Below the pieces are notes generated by a model that saw nothing but the letters and a program-made list of their open reading frames with translations, ran no database searches and had not been told where the DNA came from. DNA of 64,000 bases from Xenoacremonium recifei (Eukaryota > Ascomycota > Sordariomycetes > Hypocreales > Nectriaceae), in contig WOFQ01000037.1 of assembly GCA_012184525.1 (NCBI GenBank), forward strand, positions 124,001 through 188,000. Direction: 5' to 3'. The position numbers were made by a program, and so were the translations under genes. This document shows, piece by piece, positions 46,452 through 57,843 of the stretch; positions within the stretch are counted from its first letter, which is position 1; each line of letters starts with the position of its first letter.

Positions 46452-47869
46452 CTTGAAAATGTGTAAAGGATTTAAGACTAATGGAGGGTGTAAGAGAGGA
46501 TGGGCGAGGAAGTGTCTCCAAGAGACCGACTACTCGCAATTGGTCTCAGCAAGAAGAGGACCCAAGCACTCAAAGAACAGACAACGCAGGAAGAGTAGTG
46601 TCTTGGAGCTGGAGCGAGGAGCTGGCTGCCAAGGACATCACCCATAAAGGGGGCGCCATGTCGTGGTATATATATATGGGCTTGAGCTCGTACGAGACAA
46701 CCACTCTGCCACATCCCGGACAACCCTCGGAAGAGACGGGCATCCTCGACTATCCGAGCACACGACCTGCTCCGCCATGCCTCCTCAATTGCCATACCGT
46801 CATCTCTCAGACCGTCAGTTCCCTCGTTCTCTGGTTACTACATTCCACCTATGCAGGCGAATGGGTACGCCAATTTCTGATAGGCGCTGAAAGACTCCAA
46901 CGGTCTAGACCCTGGTTCACCTCCATGGGCAACGGCTACCGATAATCCCAGCCGCGGGACCATCCGCCAGCCAAAGCAGACTAGCTGGGCTCGCGATATG
47001 CGGCTCGTTACTGTTTGCAGACGAAGCCATTCTCTTTCAGCTGCGCGCTGGATGCCGCTCCTTGCCCGCGAGGTCCTGCGAGGTTAGGCCCGGCACGCTT
47101 TCAGCTGGTCTTCGGCGACTGTAAGCGGTGGCCTATAAGCCCCTGTCTCACCCCTGTGCATTAGTCGATGCGGAGTCGAGCCGTTGCGTTTCTCAACTAT
47201 TGCCTGCGCCAGTGCAATCGTTGACGCAGCGTAGCAATCCTGCTGTGCTTATTGGCCCAATTCTCAGCTCGAGGCCCTTCGCGACGCCAAGGCATGTCGC
47301 CTTAGGGTCTATTGGACGGCCTGCATGTTGGGGCTGAAATGGCGGACCGTCGGTAGGCGCGCTGAGCAGAGACAGCGTCACATGGAGAGGGGAAGCGTGA
47401 AGCCCGCTGAGGTTGTGCTCCGGGATCGAGTTGCACGGCCAGGGCACATGACGAGGGCAGCAGAGAATGTGCTGCAGAGATGAGGGCGCAGGGCTGGGCT
47501 TAGACTGGCTCACGAGGGACTTCAAGTCGTACATCTTGTCGGCTTTCCTCGCTTTTACTCTGACTCTATCCCGCCAAGCTGTTGCCCGTAAGCAGCCAGA
47601 GTCAGCAGGGTTGGACCAGACAGGCTGAGTCGAAGCGCCCCCGAAGGAGAGACAATAAAAGTCCCGTCTGTTGTCTCTGGACTGGTCCGGACCTACAGTC
47701 TCGACTCACAATCTCGACTCACATTTCACATCTTCTCTCTCGAGCGGGATCGTTGTTGTTAAAACCGAGTCCCCTGGCCCCCGTCAGTTGTGGCTTTCTC
47801 TCCACCACTTACACCAGCAACTCGTCCATATCGGGTTTTCTTATACTTGCTTTTGATACAGCAGACTCA
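46452..47869. other. Divergent intergenic region oxygenase/peroxidase
   Basis: 1418 bp between the start codons of the fatty-acid oxygenase (minus) and the heme-thiolate peroxidase (plus). The peroxidase frame stays open upstream to 47582 but has no ATG before 47870. No other gene seen. Confidence 0.55.
46667..46676 (-). promoter_or_regulatory. Candidate TATA box of the oxygenase gene
   Basis: A TATATATATA tract about 216 bp upstream of the oxygenase ATG on the minus strand. It would imply a 5'UTR near 150-180 nt. Confidence 0.35.
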
Positions 47870-48712
47870 ATGACCGCCTCTTCTTCTTCCTCATCCTCTT
47901 CCCCTCCTACCCCAGACTCTCCCCCGCTCTCCAAGGGCACATACGCCCATTCCGGCCCGGGTGATGTACGCAGCCCCTGTCCGCTCGTCAACTGCCTTGC
48001 CAACCATGGCTACATTCCGCGCGACGGTCGCAATGTGCGCGTCGAGGAGGTCAAGGACGGTCTGAACCACGTTGGCATATCTCGCGGCCTAGGCGCTGTC
48101 TTCAGCAACCCCATCTTCCTTGAGGCCAAGAATGTTGCGCCGACGCCACCGCAGTCGTTCCTTGCTCGCACTTGGTTCTACCTGCGCAATCCCTGGGCGG
48201 TCCTCGCAGCCTTTGGTATGCGCCATCCGGGCCAGGTCGATGCTGACGGCGCGCGGGTGCTCAACCTTGACCAGCTCGCATTGCCAGATGTTGTCGAGCA
48301 CGATATCTCGCTGACGCGACGAGACCACCAGCAGGGCGACAACATCTCAATCCAGCCAGACCTGCTTGCTGATCTGCTGGCCTGCTCGTCAGACGGCGGG
48401 AAGACGCTCACGGCAGAGGATTTGGTTGCGCTACGCCTTCGCCGTATTGAGCGTCAGCGCCACGACAACCCAGGCCTGCACTATGGAGCGTTGCAGCACC
48501 AAATTGGCTGCGCGGAGATTGCTCTGATTCTGCGTGTGTTTGGAGACGGCGAGCGGTTGCGCTGTGATTATGCAAGGGCATTCTTTGGCGAGGAACGGTT
48601 GCCGCTGGCTGAAGGTTGGACGAGGAGACGGTGGTGGACACTTGGGCTCGTGGAACTGGGATTGGCTGCTGAAAAGATCAAGAAGATGATTGGGCTTGAT
48701 ATTAAGGGTTGA
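47870..48712 (+). CDS. Heme-thiolate peroxidase (chloroperoxidase/peroxygenase family) without signal peptide
   Basis: Single exon, 280 residues. The start at 47870 is the only ATG in the frame. Family motifs: heme-ligand Cys in SPCPLVNCLANHGYIPRDGR (PCP, Cys at about residue 37), the EHDISLTRRD motif (EHD, metal and acid-base site), and a later HQIGCAEIALILRVFG helix with the Glu expected at the distal side. The N-terminus is a Ser/Pro stretch, not a signal peptide, so unlike secreted UPOs and chloroperoxidase it should be intracellular, like the StcC/AflN-neighbourhood peroxidases of secondary metabolism. A C-terminal hydrophobic/basic part (WTLGLVELGLAAEKIKKMIG) may touch membranes. It uses peroxides to oxidise small molecules; the substrate is unknown. 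Divergent from the oxygenase. Confidence 0.9.
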   Translation: MTASSSSSSSSPPTPDSPPLSKGTYAHSGPGDVRSPCPLVNCLANHGYIPRDGRNVRVEEVKDGLNHVGISRGLGAVFSNPIFLEAKNVAPTPPQSFLARTWFYLRNPWAVLAAFGMRHPGQVDADGARVLNLDQLALPDVVEHDISLTRRDHQQGDNISIQPDLLADLLACSSDGGKTLTAEDLVALRLRRIERQRHDNPGLHYGALQHQIGCAEIALILRVFGDGERLRCDYARAFFGEERLPLAEGWTRRRWWTLGLVELGLAAEKIKKMIGLDIKG

Positions 48713-50306
48713 AGCGCCATAACGGGATATTATGAAGGGATTTAGAGTTGAAGTTAGAAGGGCGTTGGGACATGCTTAGTGACAGGAACGATGGTTTGTG
48801 CTGTTGAGGGTTTGCTTTCATCCATGCTCCGATCAACTCCTCGTCACACTTTTTGAGGTCTTCACGATTCATTCGTCGATAATAAAAACAGGTTGCTATT
48901 GCCAAAAGTAAAGCAAGGCTCTAGGATCTCAATGTCGTTCTTCATACTCCATACTAACACCCACAAAACGGCCCGAGCCGCTGGGTCTATCGATGGCTAG
49001 TAATTTCGGAAAAGAGCACGAACCAACAGCACACAAGGTAATGGAAATCTGGAATGCCCATTGCTCCATTTAATAGCGTCTGAGGTTTCTCTACAGAGTA
49101 ATCAATGATAGATACTCCATACATATTGCCATTCAGAACCGCGGGCTGTGTTTCGCCCTACTTATTACCTTGTAGGGTGATTTAATTCTTGACGTAGGAT
49201 GAACACTTCAGGGTGCGTTTTATTTTCAACAGATTGGTTTACGTGATTATGAGCTCTCTTCTTTAGGTAAAGTGAACAATATTGCAATGCATCCGTGATT
49301 GGATGTTTGATCGTTTCTTTCACTCTTCCACATGAATTAGCTAAACAGGAGACGCCACCTTTTTTCATAATGATGTGGACTGATTAACACGATACTGTCA
49401 TATGATCACAAAAAGAATTTTCAATAAATTTGCCTCATTTTCCAGAGCAAATTTGCGTCTTCTGATGCATATCGTGCAGTGACTCACGTTTGTGTAGGGT
49501 AGTCAACATCACATGCGAGACCGGACGGATGGTGGCTTGGTCCTGCACCTCAATAGGTTCATGAAAATGTCGCAAATGCAAAAAAGACTGTGGCTATGAT
49601 TGAACAGGTGAGAGGGGGAAAATGGCTCACTCCCGGAAAATTATTTCGTTCATTGTTAAGCTTGAGATAATTTCGAGCATCTGCAGAAGGCCATTCGAGT
49701 CACTGTTGCCAGAATGACAGTTATCTCGTACCGTTCTGAATACGGTTTGCGGTGTTCGTCCCACAGTGCGAACAGGGGAGGAGAGGGTGGAGGGGGGAGT
49801 GATGGCATCATCTGCGTCCTGTGAAAATTATTCCCGTAGTGTGGGTCAGTTTCCGCGTATGACCGTAAAAGACGGTGAGCAAGGGGAAAACTTCCAGGGA
49901 AGAAGCTCTTCAATTGGGACTGTAAAAAGCAGCCTAGTTATCTGTGAATGAATTCTATTATGTCTTCTATTCAATGGAGAAATCTGTGAAAATTTAGAGG
50001 CTCAGAAGCACGAGATATCCCTCACTGTCTCAGATCTCGTGAGGAAGAGAAATTTAAATGCTAATAAGAGTCATTAGCATTTTAGACCCAGCCAGTGCCG
50101 AAACTATCGATAACCCCCTGTAGACAAGTGCAAAACTGTTAGGAGGCTCCGACTTCGGGTATTCCCCTGTTACCCGAGGAGAGCCCCTCCAATTCCGATC
50201 CGATACCCCGCGACGCCAGCCTTGGAGGGGTCATTCTTTTTCTTGTCAAGCTCGACTCTGACTTGTTGTTGTGATCTTTTCGACGTCTTTACGACTTTTC
50301 GTGACC
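48713..50306. other. Long AT-rich intergenic region upstream of ADE12
   Basis: About 1.6 kb, AT-rich, only short frames without domains. 50068-50073 has a TGACTC core (separate entry). Confidence 0.55.
50068..50073 (-). promoter_or_regulatory. Candidate TGACTC site (Gcn4/CPC1 or Bas1-type)
   Basis: GAGTCA on the plus strand (TGACTC on minus) about 235 bp upstream of the adenylosuccinate synthetase ATG. This core is bound by Gcn4/CPC1 and by Bas1 in purine genes of yeast; whether it works here is inference. Confidence 0.3.
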
Positions 50307-52306
50307 ATGGCGACTGTTATTCTGGGCTCCCAATGGGGTAAGATCATTCCTCTATCTATTTGGACGACGAAAACACAGTGTCGCTAACGCAATGGGTAGG
50401 CGATGAGGGCAAGGGAAAACTCAGCGATATCCTGTGCAGCACCGCCCAGATTTGCGCCCGAGCCGCTGGAGGTGAGAATACTTGACTCTGATGAAAATGG
50501 CACACAGTAACGAGCATAATACTGCTAAAATATAGGTCACAATGCCGGACACACAGTCAAGTATAATTCCACTGTACTTCTATAGTATACTCGTTCTAAC
50601 TTTCTTTGTTCCTCAGAGTCAATGGTGTCTCTTACGAGTACGAGAAGGCCTCTCCAAAGTGACGAGGCTACTGTGTTGCTGACTCACTCACTCTTAGTTT
50701 CCACCTGCTACCGTCGGGCCTCATCAACCCACAGTGTATCAACCTGATCGGTACAGGCGTCGTCTTTAACGCGAAGGCATTCTTCAGTGAGCTTGCTAAA
50801 TTGGAGGAGAAGGGGCTTCAAGGTGTTCGGGACCGGCTTCTCGTCAGTGACCGTGCTCATGTGAACCTCGATTTGCATGCCCTTGTGGACGGTCTCGAAG
50901 AAATCGAACTGGGCTCCAAAAAGATTGGCAGCACTGGACGAGGCATTGGCCCTTCGTATTCGACCAAAGCTTCTAGAAGGTAAGTCAAACCGCAATAGTT
51001 TTTATATTGCTCCTGGCTCACTGTCACTAGTGGAATCCGAGTTCACGACATCTTCAACCAGGAGGTTTTCGAGGCCAAATTGCGCAAGTTGGCCTACGGT
51101 TACCAGAAGAGATACGGCGACCTTCTCAAGTATGATGTTGAGGAGGAGATTGCCCGTTTCCGCGAGTACCGTGAGACTCTTGCGCCATTCTGTGTCGACG
51201 CCGTCAAGTTCATGAAGGATGCGCAAGATCGCAACGCCAAGATCCTCATTGAGGGCGCCAATGCTCTTATGCTGGATATTGATTACGGTTAGCAAGTTAT
51301 GGACATGTATTCAAGACCAGTACTAAACGGTTTGCCAGGAACCTACCCTTACGTCACCAGCAGCAATACTGGTGCGTTCTTTTTCTTATTAATAACTAGC
51401 ATCCTTCGTTGTAAAGCTAACACACTTACTAGGAATTGGAGGAGTCATCACTGGCCTGGCTGTTGACCCGCGAAAGCTTGGGTAAGTTTCTGTCGCATCA
51501 TTCTATTTCATTAAATACATCTCGGCTAATATTTCCCCCTATAGTGAAGTCATTGGGTGAGTTGCTCACTTTTAAGGCGGAAATCTATTTATCACTAATC
51601 CGGCCATAGTGTCATGAAGGCTTATACGGTATTGTCTCTTGTTTCCTTCCGGATATGATTTCTTCATGATGGCTGACCTCGAACGTCATATGTAGACCCG
51701 AGTCGGCGAAGGCATTTTCAAGACAGAGGATCTCGGAGAGGTTGGCACTACTCTCCAAGAAGTCGGACGAGAATGGGGTGTCTCTACTGGCCGAAAGCGC
51801 CGCTGTGGACATCTTGACCTTGTGGTCTGCAAGTACTCAGCGGCCATCAACCATTATACCGCCTGGAACTTGACCAAGCTCGATGTCCTGGACACTCTCC
51901 CTGTCATCAAGGTCGCTGTTGCTTACAAGGACGGCGAGACTGGCGAAGAGCTCGACTATTTCCCGGCAGACCTGAACTACCTCGAAAAGTGCGATGTGGT
52001 CTACAAAGACTTCGAGGGCTGGCAAACTCCTACGACGGCTGTGAAGAAATATGTGCGTCTATTTTCTCTAAAGTCTCGAGGATTTGAAAATGTTTTGAAC
52101 CGTGTGGCTGATTTTCAATAGGAGGACTTGCCGAAGCAGGCGCAAGCCTATGTCAAGTTCATTGAAGAGTACACAGGAGTCCCCATCAAGTGGATAGGTA
52201 CTGGACGTAAGTGAAGCTCTCTGACCTGTATTATGAGGATCTTGAGAAAGGCGGAAGATACTAACGTCGAATTCTAGCGAGCCGAGACGACATGATCTAT
52301 AAATAA
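50307..52306 (+). CDS. ADE12: Adenylosuccinate synthetase
   Basis: Thirteen exons, twelve short introns; about 427 residues. Start MATVILGSQWG, then DEGKGKLSDIL (GTP/IMP site Asp), HNAGHTV, FHLLPSGLINP, GTGVVF, GSTGRGIGPSYSTKASR, ILIEGANALMLDIDYG, TYPYVTSSNT, GIGGVITGL, TRVGEGIFKTED, GRKRRCGHLDL, and the end ASRDDMIYK. Two middle exons are only 12 nt (51545-51556) and 19 nt (51610-51628), giving EVIG and VMKAYT. The enzyme joins IMP and aspartate with GTP in the first step to AMP. The introns cut through conserved motifs, so simple open frames cover only parts of the gene. Confidence 0.95.
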
Positions 52307-52795
52307 AAGATTCAGACCCAGGACGCGGTCAACACATAAATCATGCACAGGCGGATAGACTCGATAGATGCGGCATAGGTAGTAAGTAAGTGAATTTTTC
52401 TCTCTCAGTCACTCTTGGTTGAAGATTATTGTGGATGTTGCTGTGTGATTTCTCAGGTAAGCAAGTAGACTACATATTATGGAATTAATAAAACAGGTAG
52501 AGTTAATATATGCTTTTAAGGGGGAGATACGGGACTTGATTGAATCTCTGTAAATGATATGCTTTATCTAGCAGCTGCAAAATGCGTAGAAATAACTCAA
52601 GATGCTCTGTTAAAACTCTTATAAAGACTTTGGAGCAGACCTATACATTGGGGCCATCCTAATAAAAAGCAGAACTGGCGACTTGATCTTGGTGTTAATC
52701 CTTGCTCGCAGGTCCAGGGGCCGTCCACCCCTCTCTTCTTCCATCCTCGCCCGAGTCAGTGTTGTCGTGTCAGATGCGATCTGATGGCGTCCCAG
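52307..52795. other. Convergent 3' flanks ADE12/HET gene
   Basis: 489 bp, AT-rich; no gene seen. The minus-strand frame ending at 52796 is discussed under the HET gene. Confidence 0.55.
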
Positions 52796-54413
52796 CTAGT
52801 CTGAGATTTCTTCCCATGACTTTCCAGTCAGAATCTTTGCCACAGCTAGGCTATCCAGACTAGGATGATCGTAGTCCTCTGAAATTGTCACCCGAACCAA
52901 GGTTCCATCATTCAGCTTCCATGCACTGATCCCATTGCGTTCGACTAGGGTTTGCGGCGTTGGCGAGTATAGTTTCACTCTCATCGGTAAACCAAGGAGC
53001 AAAATCCTCCTGATAAAACCGAAGTGGAGACTTCTGAGTTGGGTTATCGAAAACATAAACGAAATGACCTCGGATCGCTGAAGTTTCGCGCTCATTATTG
53101 CCAAACAAACACAATAGAAATCCAAGGGAATCTCTATTCGTTTGTCGGAAAAGGAAAACCGTGCCATAAGTCCACCCACTCGTAAACGGAGGTGTGCAAA
53201 GTGTCTTTGCATCGCGGTCATAGCTCCATATAGGGTAAAAGTCGTCTATTTCATGCTCGCTTGGCAGAGCCGTGAAAGTAATGTCGTTGATCAGGTTATC
53301 GGTGAGGGAATTGAGCCTATAAGCGTAGGTGGGTACTGTGATTTTGACGTGATTAAAGGTTTTCCAAATATCCTCGGAGATCGTTGCGGACGGATATTTC
53401 TCTCGCACATAATGATTCTGACCGGTCTGTAACCGTGAGACCAAAACACTGAAAAACCCTAGGGTACCTCTTTTCCGACAATTGAGGGCGATAACACGTT
53501 CTTCATTATCAATCGCAACCATAAGTGTGATACCCCTGGGGCTCATCGCGATATCGTCGCTATGTTGTGACTTTCGGATAGGGACATACTGAGAGGAGTT
53601 CATGAAGAAACTCGGGGTTGGTGCAAGGAGACCCCAAAACTTATCAGTTTCAACACCACAAGCCTCCTCTTGTGACCACGCAAATATAGACTGATCACCC
53701 GTTTTTCGAATGATTTCTTCCTGTAAGCGTAGAAAGGCCCTTTCGCCTCCTTCACCATAGAGCAAGGGTATATTGATGTCAAATATTCCAAGGAGGCAGT
53801 ATGCCTCGTCCTCAGGACGAGTTGTTTTCCTCCGTGAAGCCCAAGACATCCGATTGGCGACACTGAGTCGTTGAAAAGTCTGAGGCGCGTTCAGAGTCAA
53901 GCCATCGATTCCGGTAATCTCGATTAGTTTCTTGACCAGACTGCCTTTGTCCCCGACCTCGACCCAGTTCTTGTTAAAGAAGATCAATCGTTTTGGAGCA
54001 ATGAGCTCTTGCAACGTCCAACCTCGGGTAAACCACCTACACTTTCTGAGATCTGAGTCAAACGAAACTGAAGTTTGGTCCGTTTCAAGATCTTCGAGAA
54101 AGGCGTAACAAACTTTGGCCTTCGAGTACCACTTGTACATAGAGTTGATTGCCTCGGATAACTCAGCACTGCTAGTCTTATCTATGCATACGGTATCCAC
54201 CCAGATGTAGTTATAAGCATCTTTGCGGGCACGTTCGCAGCATGATCGAATCTTTCGATATCCTCTCTTTTCCCGGTGTCGATGAAAATGGCTCATATCC
54301 TGAAGCGAGAGCTCTTCTTGGCTCCAAGTGTGGGAGAGAATAGCATAACGTGGAATATCGGACCCGATGAAGGGTCCCGCAAGCTGGTGAGTGGCAGTGT
54401 CTATGAGTCGCAT
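52796..54413 (-). CDS. HET-domain protein (heterokaryon incompatibility type)
   Basis: Single-exon frame from MRLIDTATHQLAG (54413; the open frame upstream starts without ATG). It stops at 52908 after 501 residues. HET motifs: YAILSHTWSQEELSLQDM, YIWVDTVCID, AINSMYKWYSKAKVCYAFL, FTRGWTLQELIAPKRLIFF, then RPEDEAYCLLGIFDINIPLLYGEG, typical of HET proteins with a following C-terminal regulatory half. Such proteins trigger cell death when unlike strains fuse. The adjacent frame (52796-53221) carries what looks like the rest of the C-terminus, suggesting a frameshift near 52960 (see findings), so the true end may be 52796 or 52908. Confidence 0.85.
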
Positions 54414-54869
54414 TGCAGCGCTTTGATCGTGGCTGGCACGAAAGCTCGGGCTCAAGCAGTGATGGAAGCGGAGTGTGAAGGGGAGAAGAAGGAATTGCTT
54501 TTTCGGAGAGGCGGGCAGGGATTAGCAGTGACAGCGAGTTCTGCCTTGCATATTAGGAATTGCGCCTTAGACCTTATACCTCCCTATTACATACAAGTGA
54601 ACCGCTAAGCCACAGGCTTACCCAGCGGTCCTCAACCAATCAACTAACAAATCAGCGACAACTATTTCGCCTTTTACTGTATATCTTAAATAATATAGTA
54701 CTTCACAGTCCAAGAAGCCGGTATAAAGGGTAAGATACTGCGACGAACTTCAGTCGGGTGTCTGGCTTGTTTGCTTTGGAACTATAAAAATATGGGTGAC
54801 CACGCTATGTCTTGCACATACGGAACTCAAGAGTATTAATGGCATTGTGTCATGATGCCAACGAACAGC
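54414..54869. other. Intergenic region HET gene/NmrA gene
   Basis: 456 bp containing the HET promoter (minus strand reads toward 54413) and the 3' flank of the NmrA-like gene. No gene seen. A hairpin-like stretch near 54600-54640 (CCGCTAAGCC...GGCTTACCCAGCGG) is not a tRNA. Confidence 0.5.
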
Positions 54870-55863
54870 CTATTTGAGAAGTTTCTCCAAGGACACCCGC
54901 AAAACTTCATCGCCTTCATCCCACCCCGGCTCGAGCTTCTCGCTAAAATCAGCACTGTAGCGGTTATCCTCGTCAAACAGGGCTGCCGTTCCCAACATCG
55001 GATACGCCTGGGTGTTGAGTCTATCCCGGACACCATTGGCTGTGTCCTGATCCCAGAGCTGCTTCCCCTTTTCTGCAAAGCCATCAAGGGGTACATCAAC
55101 GACCTTCCACTCCTGCCCGCCAATGCTCTGGACTAGATCGATCAAATGGTTCGTGGAGACAGTATGGCTGGCAAAGTAGGCAGGTCGGTTGTGAAACTTG
55201 GTAGGGTTCTTGAGAACGGTGACAACGGCTTTGCTGTTTAGATCGAGGCGACTAAGGTGGTATTTCTGGTTGCCAGACCCGAAGCGTGTGATCGTATGGG
55301 TCTTCTTGTCGACCCAGAACTGCCCCTTCTCGATAGCGAAATCATACCACGCTCCGATGATGATAGCGGTCCAAGATAGGGATGTTCCTTTGACTAAGGC
55401 CTCGAGTTCGCGCTGGGCTTTAAGCTTCGGTTCGTAGATGCACACTTCATCGACATTGGGATTGAAGGTATCTGTGCTGAATTCGGGGGTGATGATATGC
55501 GAGACGCCTGCGATAAGGGCAGCGCGAACAATAGTGCTCTGGTGGGAAGCCGCAGCAGGATTGAAAGCCTCGACGAGCGCGTCTTGGCCGCGGAGGACGC
55601 GGGTTAGGGCGTCGAGATCATCATAGTCGGCGGTCTCGGTCTTGACGTTGGAGTCGTTGGAGGATGGGGGCTTGTTGCTGGCCGGGCGAGTGATGATAGT
55701 AACGGTGAAATTGGCAGCGAGAAGGGCTTGGACAATCACTTGGCCGAGAGTGCCGGAAGCCTGTTGGTGTTAATTGAAGTGATAAAGAAGAGTGGTGTTT
55801 TGTAGGTGAAAGGTGGGTTGGCTGACTTACACCGAGAACGGTGACCTTTGTGATTTCAGGCAT
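54870..55863 (-). CDS. NmrA-like NAD(P)-binding reductase (isoflavone reductase-like)
   Basis: Two exons (55863-55831, 55760-54870), 307 residues. The intron splits the nucleotide-binding loop: MPEITKVTVLG joined to ASGTLGQVIVQALLAANF gives the GxxGxxG-type signature, followed by VTIITRP (NADP-type basic residue), DALVEAFNPAA, HIITPEFSTD, and SWTAIIIGAWYDFAIEKG (atypical SDR region). The family contains PCBER/isoflavone reductase enzymes and NmrA-type regulators that sense NADP. Here the intact Gly-rich loop suggests cofactor binding. It is divergent from a Zn2Cys6 regulator across 344 bp, an arrangement typical of small metabolic clusters. Confidence 0.9.
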
Positions 55864-55942
55864 GGTGTTGAAATTGTTTGAGAACTTTGTAGAGTAACTT
55901 TGGTTGAGTGGCGAATGTCTGTTTCTCTCGAGACTGACCATG

Positions 55943-55951
55943 CTTTATATA
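55943..55951 (-). promoter_or_regulatory. TATA box of the NmrA-like gene
   Basis: TATATAAAG on the minus strand, about 80 bp upstream of the ATG at 55863. Confidence 0.55.
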
Positions 55952-56043
55952 TTTTGCTTTTACTTGATGATCGAATACCTACCTCCATCCCTCATGAACT
56001 TCTGCCACTCGCTGAGTCTGAAGCCATTCCTTCGTACACGCTA

Positions 56044-56141
56044 ATGCATCGGCCGCTCCCCTGTCGCTCCTTAACTCTCGGTAGCGAGCTCCTCTATTGG
56101 CCCAGACTTTCGACACTAAAGAGCTGCGTCGGCCGATGCAT
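56044..56141. repeat. Perfect 12-bp inverted repeat in a divergent promoter
   Basis: ATGCATCGGCCG at 56044-56055 and its exact reverse complement CGGCCGATGCAT at 56130-56141, 74 bp apart. Each arm is made of two palindromes, ATGCAT and CGGCCG. It lies between the NmrA-like gene and the Zn2Cys6 regulator; CGG/CCG triplets are the words such regulators bind. Confidence 0.75.
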
Positions 56142-56207
56142 AAGAATCCACCTCTCAGACTCTCTCGGTTCTCCCGCCTGGCTTTCTCATCCTCCTCCTC
56201 TAGGACA

Positions 56208-57843
56208 ATGCACAGTATGGCACTTACTACCGAAATACAAGTCGTGGCTAAGGCTGCAAACGTCTGCTCATATTGCCGATCTCGCAAGCAGAAATGCGAC
56301 CGGGCTCTCCCAAAATGTTCTCGGTGTGCTTTGTAAGCCAACGACTCCGTCTTCATCCGCCTCTGCGGAATCCCAACTATTGACCGCAATCTGATTAGGA
56401 GGCTTCGGAAATGTGATTATTCCTTCTCCCCCGGTCCACCGGTTCATCAAACCAATCGATCACCTCCTGCCATTGATGATGCTTTCTGGTGCCTTTCAAA
56501 GGCTGGAGATCAACCAATAGCAGACTTGAGGCGAGAAGTTCTGAACGTTCTTGAAGACCATCAGACCAGTCCTTCGATGCTGATTGATGAGTATCGTGTT
56601 AAAATTCATCCATGGCTACCGGTATTCGAGCTAGAAAATCTTCAAGTTTATGACCCCAAGGTCGATGATGGGCAAGTAGGTCAAAACAACAGACTATCTC
56701 TGTTGATTTTCCTGGCACTTTTGCTCGTGCTGCCTCAAACTTGTGACCTTGGCGATTCATCGCGCCGCGTGCAACTGTATAAAACTGTGAAGCAAAGTCT
56801 TACAGCAGTTGAAACATCACAAGAACCTACTCTCGATCTATTGAGAATAGAACTACTGGTAGCCTTGCATGAGTGTGGAAGCGGCATGTTTCAGCAGGCC
56901 TATTTGACCCTGAGTACGACTATTGCAGTTGTCAAATTGCTCCGAGCAACTTACTTTGAAGGCCTCGTGATCGAAAATCTCAGACGATATTGTATTATAA
57001 TATCAATCTTAGACAGGTCTGTCTCTCATTACTCTTCTCCGCCTAGAAACGTTTAGTAACAAAGATGCAGCACGCTCGCACTGTGTTCTCTGGGACAGAA
57101 CATTCCGCCACTCTGCAACAATGGAGGGTTGATATACGAGATCGCACAAAAGGGTCTGTCCTCAAGCCTTGCAGAAGTCGATGGCTCAATGCAGAAGATT
57201 TGCGTTACTAGACGTGCTGCGCTGGCGATGAATCGCGTCCTGGCCTATGCGCACAGAATGAGGGTGGAAGATACAAATGACAGCTATGAGGAGATTGATG
57301 GTGAAATGAGTGCCCTAATCAAGGAGCTCATGGAATCTGAACAAAGCCACTCGTGGATGTTCTGCGATGCCATAGCCATGACGATTAGGTGAGCTGAGTC
57401 TCTTCAATTTTCCATAGTGGTACTGATACTGTGTTAGTTCTCGGCTTGCACTTCACCTTACTCATGCAAAGACGATCAACGCCCCGGAAGGTTCCAAAGA
57501 AGACTTGGCTTTCCAGTCTTCTGCACGAATGGCCTGGGAACTATGCGACACTGCTATCGACACCATCAAACCAACAGATGTCTGCCGCTTGTCCTTCATC
57601 GGCATGTGTGCAGTCTTCCGAACGGCTGTCACAGTAGCACAGTCACCCCCGAAAGACTATCTCTCTAAAGAAAGATTTGAGCGGTTGTTGCAGACGTTGC
57701 GATGGTTCAGTCGGCGGTGGGCGATAGGAGGTAAAAGCTATCCCACCTTGGAATACAAGAGCACAGCTTACTCACTACTTTCAGAAAAATACCTGGCTTC
57801 TATCGAGTCTTCGCTGGAGCTGCATCATTGTAGAGAGGCTTGA
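56208..57843 (+). CDS. Zn2Cys6 fungal transcription factor
   Basis: Four exons (56208-56332, 56399-57016, 57071-57388, 57438-57843), 488 residues. The first ATG is MHSMALTTE; a second ATG follows 9 bases later. The zinc cluster is C20-X2-C23-X6-C30-X6-C37-X2-C40-X6-C47 (CSYCRSRKQKCDRALPKCSR, then LRKCDY), with an intron between C40 and C47. The rest resembles a fungal-specific regulatory domain (RLSLLIFLALLLVLP, WLPVFELENL, ELCDTAIDTIKPTDVCRL), an all-helical middle. Likely local regulator of the divergent NmrA-like gene and perhaps of the chitinase next to it. All exon joins keep phase. Confidence 0.9.

Noticed and set aside
47582..47869. N-terminal extension of the heme-thiolate peroxidase
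   Set aside because: The open frame has no ATG before 47870.
54590..54650. Possible tRNA or snRNA
   Set aside because: Short inverted repeat only; no A/B box pair or cloverleaf.
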